This document shows, one piece after another, positions 1 through 6,492 of a DNA stretch of 8,050 nt. The position numbers and the translations under genes are program-made. Source of the stretch: Paracoccaceae bacterium (GTDB taxonomy: Bacteria > Pseudomonadota > Alphaproteobacteria > Rhodobacterales > Rhodobacteraceae); contig SKUV01000286.1 of the NCBI GenBank assembly GCA_007129775.1, positions 1 to 8,050 of the forward strand, given 5' to 3'. The number at the start of each line of letters is the position of its first letter. The first letter of the stretch is position 1. The notes beneath the pieces are model-generated. The model was given only the letters and a program-made list of their open reading frames with translations. It made no database searches and was not told where the DNA came from.

Positions 1-1
1 A

Positions 2-2239
2 GCCACCGTCTGGGGCTATCGCGAGCACAATTACCTTATGGTGACCGAGCGCGCGCCCGCCCGCCCGGGGCTGATCGAACGTGGCTGGCGCGTGCGCGCG
101 GGCCATGTGATCACCGCCACCGGCGCCATCGAACGCACCATCGCCTTTGGCAACAACGACCGGCCCGGGGTGATGCTGGCCTCGGCGGTGCAAAGCCTCG
201 TCAACCGCCATGCGGTGGCGCCGGGGCAGCGGGTGGCGATCTTTGCCAACAACAATTCCGCCTATGGGGTGGCGGCCGATCTGGTGGCGGCGGGGCTGCA
301 GGTGGTGGCGCTGATCGACAGCCGGGCCGAGGTGCCCGAGGCCGCGCGCGCGCTGGTGCCCGGCGTGCCCCTCCGCCCCGGCCATGTGGTGCGCGATGTG
401 CGCGGCGCCCATGGCCTGCGCGCGGTCGATATTGCGCCCCTGAACGGGCACGGGGGCGGGACGCCGGAACGGCTGGCCTGCGATCTGCTGGCGGTCTCGG
501 GCGGCTGGAACCCGACGGTGCATCTGTGGTCGCAATCCCGCTCCGGCCTGCGCTTTGATGCAGCGCTCGCGGCCTTCGTGCCCGACCGGCCGGCGCAGGC
601 CATCAGCGCCGCGGGCGCCGCCGCCGGGGCCTTTGCCCTGCCCGATGCCCTGCGCTCGGGCGCCGAAGCCGCGGCGCGCATCACCGGCAGGCCCCTGCCC
701 GAGATCGCCCCCGACATCCCCGAGGCCGACGACCTGGCATACGCCATCGCGCCGCTGTGGGAGGTGCCGGGCGCGCGCGGCAAGGCCTTCGTTGATTTGC
801 AGAACGACGTGACGGCCGAGGATATCCGCCTCGCCCTGCGCGAAGGCTATGACGATGTGGAACTGGTCAAGCGCTACACCACCGCGGGCATGGGGCTCGA
901 TCAGGGCAAGACCGGCAATGTCACCGTCATCGGCACGCTGGCGCAGGCCCGCGGGCTGGACCCCGGCGCCGTGGGCACCACCACCTATCGCGCGCCATGG
1001 ACGCCGGTCGCCTTCGGCGCCATCTCCGGGCAGCGCGACGGGCGGCTGGCGCTGCCATGGCGCGAAACGCCGGTCACGCCGTGGAACATCGCCCGCGGCG
1101 CGGTGATGTACGAGGCCGGCGCCCGCTGGCGTCGCCCGGGCTATTTTCCCCGCACGCCGCAGGAGCCGATGGCCGAGGCCGTCGCGCGCGAATGCCGCGC
1201 GGTGCGCGAGGGTGTGGGCGTCTACGACGGCTCTCCGCTGGGCAAGTTCGAGATCAAGGGCCCCTGCGCCGGCCGGTTTCTCGACCGGCTCTATACCAAC
1301 ATCATGTCCAGCCTCGCGCCGGGGCGGGGGCGCTACGGGCTGATGCTGTCGGATGACGGGCTGATCCTCGATGACGGGGTCTGTTTCCGGCTTGATGAAC
1401 ACCGCTGGCTCGTCTCCACCTCCACAGGCCATGCCGAGGCGATCCACCGCCATATGGAGGAGGAGTTGCAGACCGGTTGCGCGGGCTGGGCGGTGCGCAT
1501 CACCCCCGTCACCGGCCAGTGGTGCAACGCCACGATCTGCGGCCCGCAGGCGCGTGCGGTGATGGCGGCGCTCGGCACCGATATCGACCTGTCGCCCGAG
1601 GCTTTCGGCTTCATGGACCTGCGCGAGGGCCATGTGGCCGGCCTGCCCGCCCGGGTGCTGCGCGTCAGCTTCACCGGCGAATTGTCCTTCGAGGTCAACG
1701 TCGCCCCGCGCCACATGGCGGCGCTTTGGGAAAAGGTGATGGCCGCCGGCGCGCAGCACGGCATCCTGCCCGTGGGATCGGAGGCCAGCCATGTGCTGCG
1801 GGTGGAAAAGGGCTTCCTGTCGCTGGGCCACGAGGTCGACGGCACGGTCGATCCCCATGATCTGGGCATGGGCTGGGTCATGTCGCGCAAGAAGGCCGAT
1901 TATCTGGGCAAGCGCGCTGTGGCGATCCGCCGCGCGGGCAGTGACGCCGCGGGCCAGCCCCGGCGCGAACTGGTGGGCGTGATCCCCGAACCCGACCGCC
2001 CCATCCCCGAAGGCGCCCCCCTGACGCCCGGCGGGACGCGCGCGGCGACGGAGGGCTTCGTCACCGCCTGTGTCTTCAGCGTGGTGCAGAACCGCTGGCT
2101 GGGCCTCGCGCTGCTGGACGGCGGCCATGCCCGCCACGGCGAGACCGCCCATGTCCGGCTACAGGGGGGCGAGGTTATCCCGGTCCGGATCACGCCCCCC
2201 TGCCATTTCGACCCCGAAGGCCGGCGGCTGAGGTCCTGA
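2..2239 (+). CDS. soxA: Sarcosine oxidase alpha subunit, heterotetrameric type (5'-truncated by window edge)
   Basis: This is the large subunit of heterotetrameric sarcosine oxidase, a cytoplasmic flavoenzyme that oxidises sarcosine to glycine and H2O2 and passes the methyl carbon to tetrahydrofolate. The frame is open from base 2, and the codons before the first in-frame ATG (38) read as family-typical sequence (TVWGYREHNYLM), so the true start lies to the left. 745 residues are visible; the family is usually near 1000. In visible-fragment numbering, a dinucleotide-binding fold lies around 75-110 (GQRVAIFANNNSAYG). A linker segment at about 262-300 contains DLQNDVTAEDIRLALREG. A GcvT-like folate-binding domain runs from about 350 to the end, with SFTGELSFEV near 560 and DPHDLGMGWVMSRKKADYLGKRA from about 617. 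soxG follows after 2 bp. I am sure of the family; the missing N-terminus should hold the rest of the NAD/FAD region. Confidence 0.95.
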   Translation, partial: ATVWGYREHNYLMVTERAPARPGLIERGWRVRAGHVITATGAIERTIAFGNNDRPGVMLASAVQSLVNRHAVAPGQRVAIFANNNSAYGVAADLVAAGLQVVALIDSRAEVPEAARALVPGVPLRPGHVVRDVRGAHGLRAVDIAPLNGHGGGTPERLACDLLAVSGGWNPTVHLWSQSRSGLRFDAALAAFVPDRPAQAISAAGAAAGAFALPDALRSGAEAAARITGRPLPEIAPDIPEADDLAYAIAPLWEVPGARGKAFVDLQNDVTAEDIRLALREGYDDVELVKRYTTAGMGLDQGKTGNVTVIGTLAQARGLDPGAVGTTTYRAPWTPVAFGAISGQRDGRLALPWRETPVTPWNIARGAVMYEAGARWRRPGYFPRTPQEPMAEAVARECRAVREGVGVYDGSPLGKFEIKGPCAGRFLDRLYTNIMSSLAPGRGRYGLMLSDDGLILDDGVCFRLDEHRWLVSTSTGHAEAIHRHMEEELQTGCAGWAVRITPVTGQWCNATICGPQARAVMAALGTDIDLSPEAFGFMDLREGHVAGLPARVLRVSFTGELSFEVNVAPRHMAALWEKVMAAGAQHGILPVGSEASHVLRVEKGFLSLGHEVDGTVDPHDLGMGWVMSRKKADYLGKRAVAIRRAGSDAAGQPRRELVGVIPEPDRPIPEGAPLTPGGTRAATEGFVTACVFSVVQNRWLGLALLDGGHARHGETAHVRLQGGEVIPVRITPPCHFDPEGRRLRS

Positions 2240-2241
2240 CC

Positions 2242-2760
2242 ATGCGCTATGATGCCACCGTCACACCGCTGGAAACACAGGCATTGTTCGACCTGCAGGG
2301 GCCGGCGGGAGCCTTGCGCGACTGGCTGCGCGAGGCGTCGCCCGGCGCGCCCCTGTCCGCGCTTCCCGACCGCCCCAACAGCGCGCGGGCAGAGGGGGGC
2401 GCGACGCTGATGCACCTCGGCCCGGAACACTGGATCCTGCGCGCCGATCTCGCCCGCGAGGCCGCGTTGGAGGCGGCGCTCCGCCCGGCCGAGGCACCGC
2501 CCGCGCTTTCGGTGGTGCGCATCTCGGACACGCTCTCCTTTTTCCGCATCACCGGGTCTGAGGCCTCCGAGATCATGGCCATCGCCTGCCCGCTCGACCT
2601 GCACCCCGAAAGCTTCGGCCCGCAGGCGGCAAGCTTTACCGCCGCCTTCGGCACAAAGGCGCTGGTCAGCCGCTGCGAGGGCGGCTTCGATCTGGCGGTG
2701 GAGCGCAGCTTTGCGCCCTATGTGGCCGAGGCGCTGGCCACCGCGACCGGCACGGGCTGA
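2242..2760 (+). CDS. soxG: Sarcosine oxidase gamma subunit
   Basis: This 172-aa protein is the small structural gamma subunit of tetrameric sarcosine oxidase. In the family it packs against the alpha/beta catalytic core and is distantly related to the GcvT fold. Recognisable stretches are FDLQGPAGALRDWLREA near the N-terminus, LGPEHWILRAD near residue 60, and VVRISDTLSFFRITGSEASEIMA near 90-115. These are followed by a segment ending in GGFDLAVERSFAPYVAEAL. The length is normal for the family. The ATG lies 2 bp after the soxA stop, with a GAGG ribosome-binding site at 2230-2233 inside soxA and an 8-nt spacing, so the two are co-transcribed and probably translationally coupled. It is the last plus-strand gene of the sox operon; the next gene converges on it. 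Confidence 0.92.
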   Translation: MRYDATVTPLETQALFDLQGPAGALRDWLREASPGAPLSALPDRPNSARAEGGATLMHLGPEHWILRADLAREAALEAALRPAEAPPALSVVRISDTLSFFRITGSEASEIMAIACPLDLHPESFGPQAASFTAAFGTKALVSRCEGGFDLAVERSFAPYVAEALATATGTG

Positions 2761-2785
2761 GGAGCGACATGAGCCCCGCTTCGTG

Positions 2786-2832
2786 AAAAAGCTCCGGCCT
2801 CTGGCGTTGCCAGTCCTCAGGGGTGCCGGGCT
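2786..2832 (-). terminator. Candidate intrinsic terminator of the desaturase-Rieske operon
   Basis: Read on the minus strand, AGCCCGGC (starting at the Rieske stop codon) can pair with GCCGGAGCT, giving about 8 bp with a one-base bulge, directly followed by a run of T (about 2786-2790). The large loop contains a second small hairpin, CTGGC-AAC-GCCAG (2801-2813). A stem followed by a U-tract fits a rho-independent terminator for the minus-strand operon. On the plus strand there is no T-run after the stem, so it is not obviously bidirectional. Pairing was done by eye only. Confidence 0.45.
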
Positions 2833-3205
2833 AGAGGCGCATCTGCACCATTCCGTCGCGCACGCGCACCTCGAGCACCCGCATCGGGCGGGTGGCGGGG
2901 GCGGCGACGGGGCGGCCGTCGCGCACATCGAAAGCGCCCTGATGCAGGGGGCATTCGATCACATGGCCGTCGAAATAGCCGTCGCACAGGTCCGCCCCGC
3001 CGTGGTTGCACAGCGCCAGCGAGGCATGGATCCCGCTGGGCGTGTCATAGACGGCGATCAGGCGCTGGCCCACCTGCACCCGGGTCACCCAGTTCGGCTC
3101 CAGATCGGCGAGCGCGATCACGTCGCGCCAGGGTTTCGTGCTGGCGGGTTTCGTGCTGGCGGGTTTCGTGCTGGCGGGTTTCGTGCTGGCGGGCTTCGCG
3201 CTCAC
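2831..3205 (-). CDS. Rieske [2Fe-2S] ferredoxin (MocE-like) with KPAST-repeat N-terminal tail
   Basis: This 124-aa soluble electron carrier probably feeds electrons to the oxygenase encoded just upstream. Both halves of the Rieske cluster motif are present: C66-N-H68 and, 16 residues later, C85-P-L-H88 (CNHGGADLC ... ECPLHQGAFD), followed by the usual C-terminal beta strands. The core domain starts near W26 (WRDVIALADL). The only plausible start is a GTG at 3205 that overlaps the desaturase stop as GTGA, with a GAGG ribosome-binding site 7 nt before it; no ATG occurs in frame before the core. The resulting N-terminus is MSA plus four KPAST units and KP, an unusual low-complexity tail. The best functional analogue I know is the MocE ferredoxin of rhizopine catabolism; bacterial ring-hydroxylating dioxygenase ferredoxins are the alternative. 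The fold is certain, the substrate pathway is not. Confidence 0.9.
   Translation of the reverse strand: MSAKPASTKPASTKPASTKPASTKPWRDVIALADLEPNWVTRVQVGQRLIAVYDTPSGIHASLALCNHGGADLCDGYFDGHVIECPLHQGAFDVRDGRPVAAPATRPMRVLEVRVRDGMVQMRL
3134..3202. repeat. 15-bp tandem repeat, four perfect copies plus a degenerate fifth
   Basis: The unit TTTCGTGCTGGCGGG (plus strand) occurs without mismatch at 3134-3148, 3149-3163, 3164-3178 and 3179-3193. A decayed partial copy follows (CTTCGCGCT, 3194-3202). On the minus strand it encodes the repeated pentapeptide KPAST at the N-terminus of the Rieske ferredoxin. The unit is a multiple of three, so changes in copy number would alter tail length and keep the frame. 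Perfect identity between copies, including synonymous positions, points to recent slippage expansion. Confidence 0.97.
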
Positions 3206-4152
3206 TCCCGGCCCTCGCGGCTTTGCGCGCGGATGCGGCGCAGGATGTCGCGATGCGCGCCCAGATAGCCACCCGGCTCCACATGGATGTGGTCGCGCAG
3301 CCGTTCGTGCAGGCGTGGCAGCGCGTGGAACGGGACCGAGGCCACATAATGATGCTCGGCGTGGTAATTCATGTTCCAGCACAGAAACCGCCACGGCGCC
3401 GACACGAGGTTGGTGCGGGTGTTCTCGCTCATCTGCGCGACCTCTGGGCGGCCAACATGCTCGGTCATGCGGATGAAGCGCATCACCGGCTCGCCCAGAA
3501 AAACCGGGATGATCCAGTACCAGACCAGCCCCCACCAGCCGCTCGCCGCCATGCCCGCGAAGATCAACGCATAGATCGCCAGCATCACCCGGGCATCGCG
3601 GATGACGGCGGCGTATTCCTCGCGCGGAATGAAACGCTTTTCCGCCTCTGACAGCCGGCCGGCAGCGTGGCGCGCGACTTCGGTGAACTTGGTTTTCCAG
3701 TAGGGCAGCGCCGAAAGATAGAGCAGGTATTCGCCATAGCCCCGCGGCATCGGCACCTGTTCGGGGTCCTTGCCGGTCAGTTGGGTATAGGTGTGGTGGT
3801 CGCAATGCTCGTAGCGGAAGAACCGGTGCGGCACCATGATGATCAGCCCGCAGATCTGGCCCACCAGATCGTTGAGCCAGCGCGTCCGGAAGGCGGTGTA
3901 ATGAACGCATTCGTGCTGCAGCGAGAAGTGATGCACCAGCACCACCCCGTGCAGCAGCATCGCCGGCCAGATCAGCCAGCTGTCCCATGCCAGCGTGATC
4001 AGCGTGGCGGTCACGGCCAGCACCAGCAGCCACAGCGCCAGCCGCCGAAGCGCCGGGCCGTCGGATCTCTGCATCAGGGATTTCAGGTCTTCGCGGGTCA
4101 GCTTGCCCTCGGCAAGCGCCTGGGTCAGGGGCGTGACGACACCTTGTGTCAT
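3202..4152 (-). CDS. Membrane fatty-acid-desaturase-like di-iron oxygenase (MocD-like)
   Basis: This 316-aa integral membrane protein belongs to the fatty acid desaturase/hydroxylase superfamily. All three histidine boxes are present: H80-ECV-H84, H116-CD-HH120 and H264-AE-HH268, plus a conserved H232 (MTEHVG). The C-terminal stretch NYHAEHHYVASVPFHALPRLH is typical of the family. Hydrophobic segments lie at about 38-56, 59-76, 94-107 and 187-220. Members use a di-iron centre and O2 for desaturation, hydroxylation or oxidative demethylation. The 4-bp overlap with a Rieske ferredoxin gene argues for an oxygenase-ferredoxin pair like MocD/MocE, which demethylates rhizopine, rather than a lipid desaturase fed by membrane cytochrome b5 or an acyl-carrier ferredoxin. 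Start: ATG at 4152 with only a weak GGA upstream. Lipid desaturase and carotenoid hydroxylase remain alternatives. Confidence 0.88.
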   Translation of the reverse strand: MTQGVVTPLTQALAEGKLTREDLKSLMQRSDGPALRRLALWLLVLAVTATLITLAWDSWLIWPAMLLHGVVLVHHFSLQHECVHYTAFRTRWLNDLVGQICGLIIMVPHRFFRYEHCDHHTYTQLTGKDPEQVPMPRGYGEYLLYLSALPYWKTKFTEVARHAAGRLSEAEKRFIPREEYAAVIRDARVMLAIYALIFAGMAASGWWGLVWYWIIPVFLGEPVMRFIRMTEHVGRPEVAQMSENTRTNLVSAPWRFLCWNMNYHAEHHYVASVPFHALPRLHERLRDHIHVEPGGYLGAHRDILRRIRAQSREGRE

Positions 4153-4523
4153 GACGTATCATCCATGGAGTTGCCGGGTGCCGGGGCCCCTGATCGGGTG
4201 CCATCGCGGGCAGTGCCGGCGCCGGAGACGGAAGTGCTCCGCACCCTGCGGCCGCCTCGTGCCGACCGCATTGCCCCAAGTATTAGCGGCGCTGTCGCGA
4301 TTCGATCAACCCCGCAGATCGCGCGCCGCGGCGGGCGCAGGGTCCGGGCACGGCGGCCGGGAAAACCGGCGGCGGCATCGGGTGATTGCCCCGGCGCGGC
4401 CCGCAGGGTAGAGCAATGCGCGGGCGGCGCTGCCGGGTCTTCGCCCAAGGTCACGCCCGCCCCTGCCCTGCCCCGGCCGGAGCGCGCGCCAAAACCGCGC
4501 CCGGCGCCTGCGGAGAAAAGACC
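4153..4523. other. Divergent intergenic region between the desaturase and sugar-kinase operons
   Basis: This 371-bp gap is GC-rich, with one less GC-rich patch at about 4268-4312. That patch holds the only promoter-like pair I could find, facing the desaturase. A short GCCGG-GAAAA-CCGGC hairpin sits at 4356-4370 and the word CGGGTGCC occurs twice near the desaturase start. I see no convincing promoter for the kinase operon, no riboswitch-like structure and no convincing small ORF. The open frames crossing this gap have low-complexity Arg/Ala/Pro/Gly translations expected from antisense GC-rich DNA. Confidence 0.6.
4280..4309 (-). promoter_or_regulatory. Candidate sigma70-type promoter of the desaturase-Rieske operon
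   Basis: Read on the minus strand, TTGATC (4309-4304) and TAATAC (4285-4280) are separated by 18 bp. The first matches TTGACA at 4 of 6 positions and the second resembles TATAAT; they lie in the most AT-rich patch of the gap. Transcription would begin near 4273 and leave a leader of about 120 nt before the ATG at 4152. It was found by eye and is not tested. Confidence 0.4.
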
Positions 4524-5453
4524 ATGATCCTGTGTTGCGGAGAGGCGCTGATCGACATGCTCCCGCGCGAGACCACCGAGGGGCTCGCCGCCTTCGCCCC
4601 CCATGCCGGGGGCGCGGTGTTCAACACCGCGATCGCGTTGGGCCGTCTGGGGGCGCGGGCGGGCCTGTTCACGGGGATGTCACGCGATCTTTTCGGGCAG
4701 ATGCTGGAACGCGCGCTCGACGGCTCGTATGTGGACCATGGGCGCGCGCTGCGCTCCGACCGGCCGACGACGCTCGCCTTCGTCACGCTCAGCCGCGGGC
4801 AGGCGCGCTATGCGTTCTATGACGAAAACACCGCCGGGCGGATGCTGGAACCGAAGGATCTGCCGGATCTGGGCGCGGATGTGGGCGCGCTGTTCTTCGG
4901 CGGCATCAGCCTTGTGGCCGAGCCCTGCGGAAGCGCCTACGAGGCGCTGATGCTGCGCGAGGCGCCGGCACGGGTGACGATGATAGACCCCAATATCCGG
5001 CCCGGTTTCATCACCGACGAGGCCGCCTATCGCGCGCGGCTGGATCGCATGATCGGCGCGGCCGATATCGTCAAGCTGTCGGACGAGGATATGGCGTGGC
5101 TCGACGGGGGCGCGGGCGGCACGCTGGCCGAACGCGCGCGCGCGCTGCTTGCGCGCGGGCCTCGGGTGGTGATCGTGACCGAGGGCGCGAAGGGTGCCAC
5201 CGGCCATACCGCGCGCCGACAGGTCCATGTGCCCGCGCCCTCGGTCACGGTGGCCGATACGGTGGGGGCGGGCGATACGTTCAACGCGGGCGTGCTGTGC
5301 GCGCTGCACCGCCATGATCTGCTGACACGGCCGGCGCTGGCGGATCTGTCGGAGGCCGCGCTGCGCAGCGCGCTTTCGCTGGGCGTGCATGCCGCCGCCG
5401 TCACCGTCAGCCGCGCCGGCGCCAACCCGCCCCGCGCCGACGAGCTGGCCTGA
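4524..5453 (+). CDS. PfkB/ribokinase-family carbohydrate kinase, fructokinase-like
   Basis: This 309-aa cytoplasmic protein is an ATP-dependent sugar kinase of the PfkB family. The N-terminal substrate-side motif is at 28-42 (AGGAVFNTAIALGRLG). D155-PNIRPGF and KLSDED (184-189) fit the fructokinase subgroup. The ATP-side signature D245-TVGAGDTFNAG contains the expected catalytic base D251 and anion-hole glycines. The length is standard. ATG 4524 is chosen because homology begins at MILCCGEALIDM and a GGAG site lies at 4512-4515. An earlier in-frame ATG at 4386 would add an implausible Arg/Pro-rich leader. The stop overlaps the next start (TGATG), so translation is probably coupled to dtd. Fructose is the likeliest substrate; 2-keto-3-deoxygluconate or another hexose is possible because specificity cannot be read from motifs alone. 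No sugar transporter or hydrolase lies beside it in the window. Confidence 0.88.
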   Translation: MILCCGEALIDMLPRETTEGLAAFAPHAGGAVFNTAIALGRLGARAGLFTGMSRDLFGQMLERALDGSYVDHGRALRSDRPTTLAFVTLSRGQARYAFYDENTAGRMLEPKDLPDLGADVGALFFGGISLVAEPCGSAYEALMLREAPARVTMIDPNIRPGFITDEAAYRARLDRMIGAADIVKLSDEDMAWLDGGAGGTLAERARALLARGPRVVIVTEGAKGATGHTARRQVHVPAPSVTVADTVGAGDTFNAGVLCALHRHDLLTRPALADLSEAALRSALSLGVHAAAVTVSRAGANPPRADELA

Positions 5454-5899
5454 TGCGGGCGCTGGTGCAGCGGGTCACCTCGGCCGAGGTGCGGGTGGAG
5501 GGCGCGGTGATCGGGCGCACGGGTCCGGGGCTGCTGGTGCTGGTCTGCACCATGCAGGGCGACGGAACGGCGGAGGCGGAGGCGCTCGCCGCGCGGGTGG
5601 TCAAGCTGCGCATCTTCCGCGACGAGGCGGGGCGCATGAACCGCTCGCTCCTCGATACCGGCGGGGGCGCGCTTGTGGTCAGCCAGTTCACCCTTGCCGC
5701 CGATACCCGCCGCGGCAACCGTCCAGGCTTTTCCGCCGCAGCCCCGCCGGACGAGGGGCAGCGCCTTTACGAGCATTTCGCGCAGGCGCTGGCGGGGCAT
5801 GGTGTGGCGGTGGAAACAGGCGCCTTCGGCGCCGACATGGCGGTGGCGCTGGTCAATGACGGGCCGGTGACGATCTGGCTGGAGGTGCAGGGCGGATGA
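5453..5899 (+). CDS. dtd: D-aminoacyl-tRNA deacylase (DTD)
   Basis: This 148-aa enzyme hydrolyses D-amino acids, and glycine, from mischarged tRNAs as a cytoplasmic proofreading step. Both family signatures sit exactly where expected: S77-QFT-L81 with the active-site Thr80, and N135-DGPVT with the Gly137-Pro138 motif that enforces chirality selection. The N-terminus MRALVQRVTSAEVRVEG is also characteristic and the length is normal. The start ATG shares its A with the kinase stop (TGATG), and the stop overlaps the next start as ATGA, so it lies in the middle of a tightly coupled three-gene unit. No strong ribosome-binding site precedes it, consistent with coupling. Expression would follow the upstream kinase promoter and possibly the downstream regulator. 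Confidence 0.96.
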   Translation: MRALVQRVTSAEVRVEGAVIGRTGPGLLVLVCTMQGDGTAEAEALAARVVKLRIFRDEAGRMNRSLLDTGGGALVVSQFTLAADTRRGNRPGFSAAAPPDEGQRLYEHFAQALAGHGVAVETGAFGADMAVALVNDGPVTIWLEVQGG

Positions 5900-6372
5900 T
5901 CCGGCTCGACGACCGGGATCTGGCGATCCTGCGGGTGCTGGCGCGCGAGGGTCGTATCTCAAAGGCCGATCTGGCACGGCGTATCAACCTGTCGACCTCG
6001 CCGGCATGGGAACGGCTGACGCGCCTGGAAAGCGCGGGCATCATCGAAGGCTACCGCGCCGAGATCGCGCTGAAGGCCATCGCGCCGCATCTGGTGGTTT
6101 TCGTCACGCTGGAACTGGACCGCCACACCGCCGGCAGTTTCGAGCGATTCGAGGGGCTTGTGAACGAGGCGCCCGAGGTCACCGGCTGCTGGGCGCTGGG
6201 CGGCGGGTTCGATTACCTCATGCAGGTCATCGCGCGCGACATCGGCGCCTATCAGGCGGTGATCGACCGGCTTCTGGACAGCGGGGCGGGGATTGCGCGC
6301 TATTACAGCTATGTGGTCACGAAACCGGTGAAGACCGGGCCGCCGCCGCTGGACCTGCTGATGCAGGCCTAA
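5896..6372 (+). CDS. Lrp/AsnC-family transcriptional regulator
   Basis: This 158-aa protein is a feast/famine-type DNA-binding regulator. Residues 3-60 form the winged helix-turn-helix (LDDRDLAILRVLAREGRIS, then RINLSTSPAWERLTRLESAGII). Residues 65-145 form the RAM effector-binding and oligomerisation domain, with a glycine-rich turn at 102-104 followed by FDYLMQV. The ATG overlaps the dtd stop as ATGA, and a clear GGAGG lies at 5881-5885, 10 nt before the start, so it can be translated well in its own right. By recollection, the helix-turn-helix and the C-terminal YYSYVVTKPVK resemble the AsnC-type regulators found in ectoine-degradation clusters (DoeX), but no ectoine genes are visible here. 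The ligand is probably an amino acid or derivative. Targets cannot be read from the window; self-regulation is common in the family. Confidence 0.92.
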   Translation: MIRLDDRDLAILRVLAREGRISKADLARRINLSTSPAWERLTRLESAGIIEGYRAEIALKAIAPHLVVFVTLELDRHTAGSFERFEGLVNEAPEVTGCWALGGGFDYLMQVIARDIGAYQAVIDRLLDSGAGIARYYSYVVTKPVKTGPPPLDLLMQA

Positions 6373-6387
6373 GGCCCCGAGCGCTGA

Positions 6388-6490
6388 GGCTGCGCCGCCC
6401 GTGCCCTTTCGTCGCGCGCCCCGCCCATTGACCCTGCCCATTGACCCTGCCCGTGCCACCCTGCCGGCCCGCCAGCCTGACGGCGCAGCC
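6388..6490. repeat. 10-bp inverted repeat enclosing a 13-bp tandem duplication, between convergent genes
   Basis: GGCTGCGCCG at 6388-6397 is exactly complementary to CGGCGCAGCC at 6481-6490, with 83 nt between. Inside, CCCATTGACCCTG is repeated head to tail at 6424-6436 and 6437-6449, with a looser third copy at 6450-6463. The structure fills the gap between the converging stops of the Lrp-type gene and the M29-like gene. There is no T-run next to either arm, so it is not a textbook terminator. It could be a weak bidirectional stop or chance in GC-rich DNA. Confidence 0.5.
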
Positions 6491-6492
6491 GA

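Noticed and set aside
265..282. Residues of SoxA lacking the cysteine cluster seen in BFD-like domains, as a possible lost iron-sulfur site
   Set aside because: Numbers refer to residues of the visible SoxA fragment. The DLQNDV form is the normal state in tetrameric sarcosine oxidase alpha subunits, so it is not a loss particular to this protein.
1900..2928. 342-aa minus-strand open frame opposite soxA, soxG and the end of the Rieske gene
   Set aside because: It covers three well-supported genes, shows no family motif, and its length is expected by chance at this GC content.
3134..3202. The 15-bp repeats as a CRISPR array or phase-variation switch
   Set aside because: There are no spacers between units, and the unit length is a multiple of three, so copy-number change cannot turn the gene off by frameshift.
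3206..4279. Open frame on the minus strand that continues the Rieske frame upstream across the whole desaturase gene
   Set aside because: Its translation over the desaturase is low-complexity and lacks family features, while the other frame encodes a complete three-box desaturase. The GTG at 3205 with a good ribosome-binding site is the sensible Rieske start.
4356..4370. GCCGG-GAAAA-CCGGC hairpin as a terminator or regulatory RNA
   Set aside because: It has only a 5-bp stem, no T-run on either strand and no neighbouring conserved structure; such stems are common in GC-rich DNA.
4386..4523. Upstream ATG that would extend the sugar kinase by 46 residues
   Set aside because: The added residues are Arg/Pro/Ala-rich and precede the conserved family N-terminus; ATG 4524 has a proper GGAG site.
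3667..4527. 286-aa plus-strand open frame opposite the desaturase
   Set aside because: It is rich in His, Gln and Arg because it is the antisense of histidine-box and hydrophobic codons; no motif and no ribosome-binding site support it.
4149..4604. 151-aa minus-strand open frame over the intergenic gap and the kinase start
   Set aside because: The Gly/Ala/Arg/Pro-rich composition fits antisense of GC-rich DNA, it has no domain, and it overlaps both the kinase 5' end and the desaturase start.
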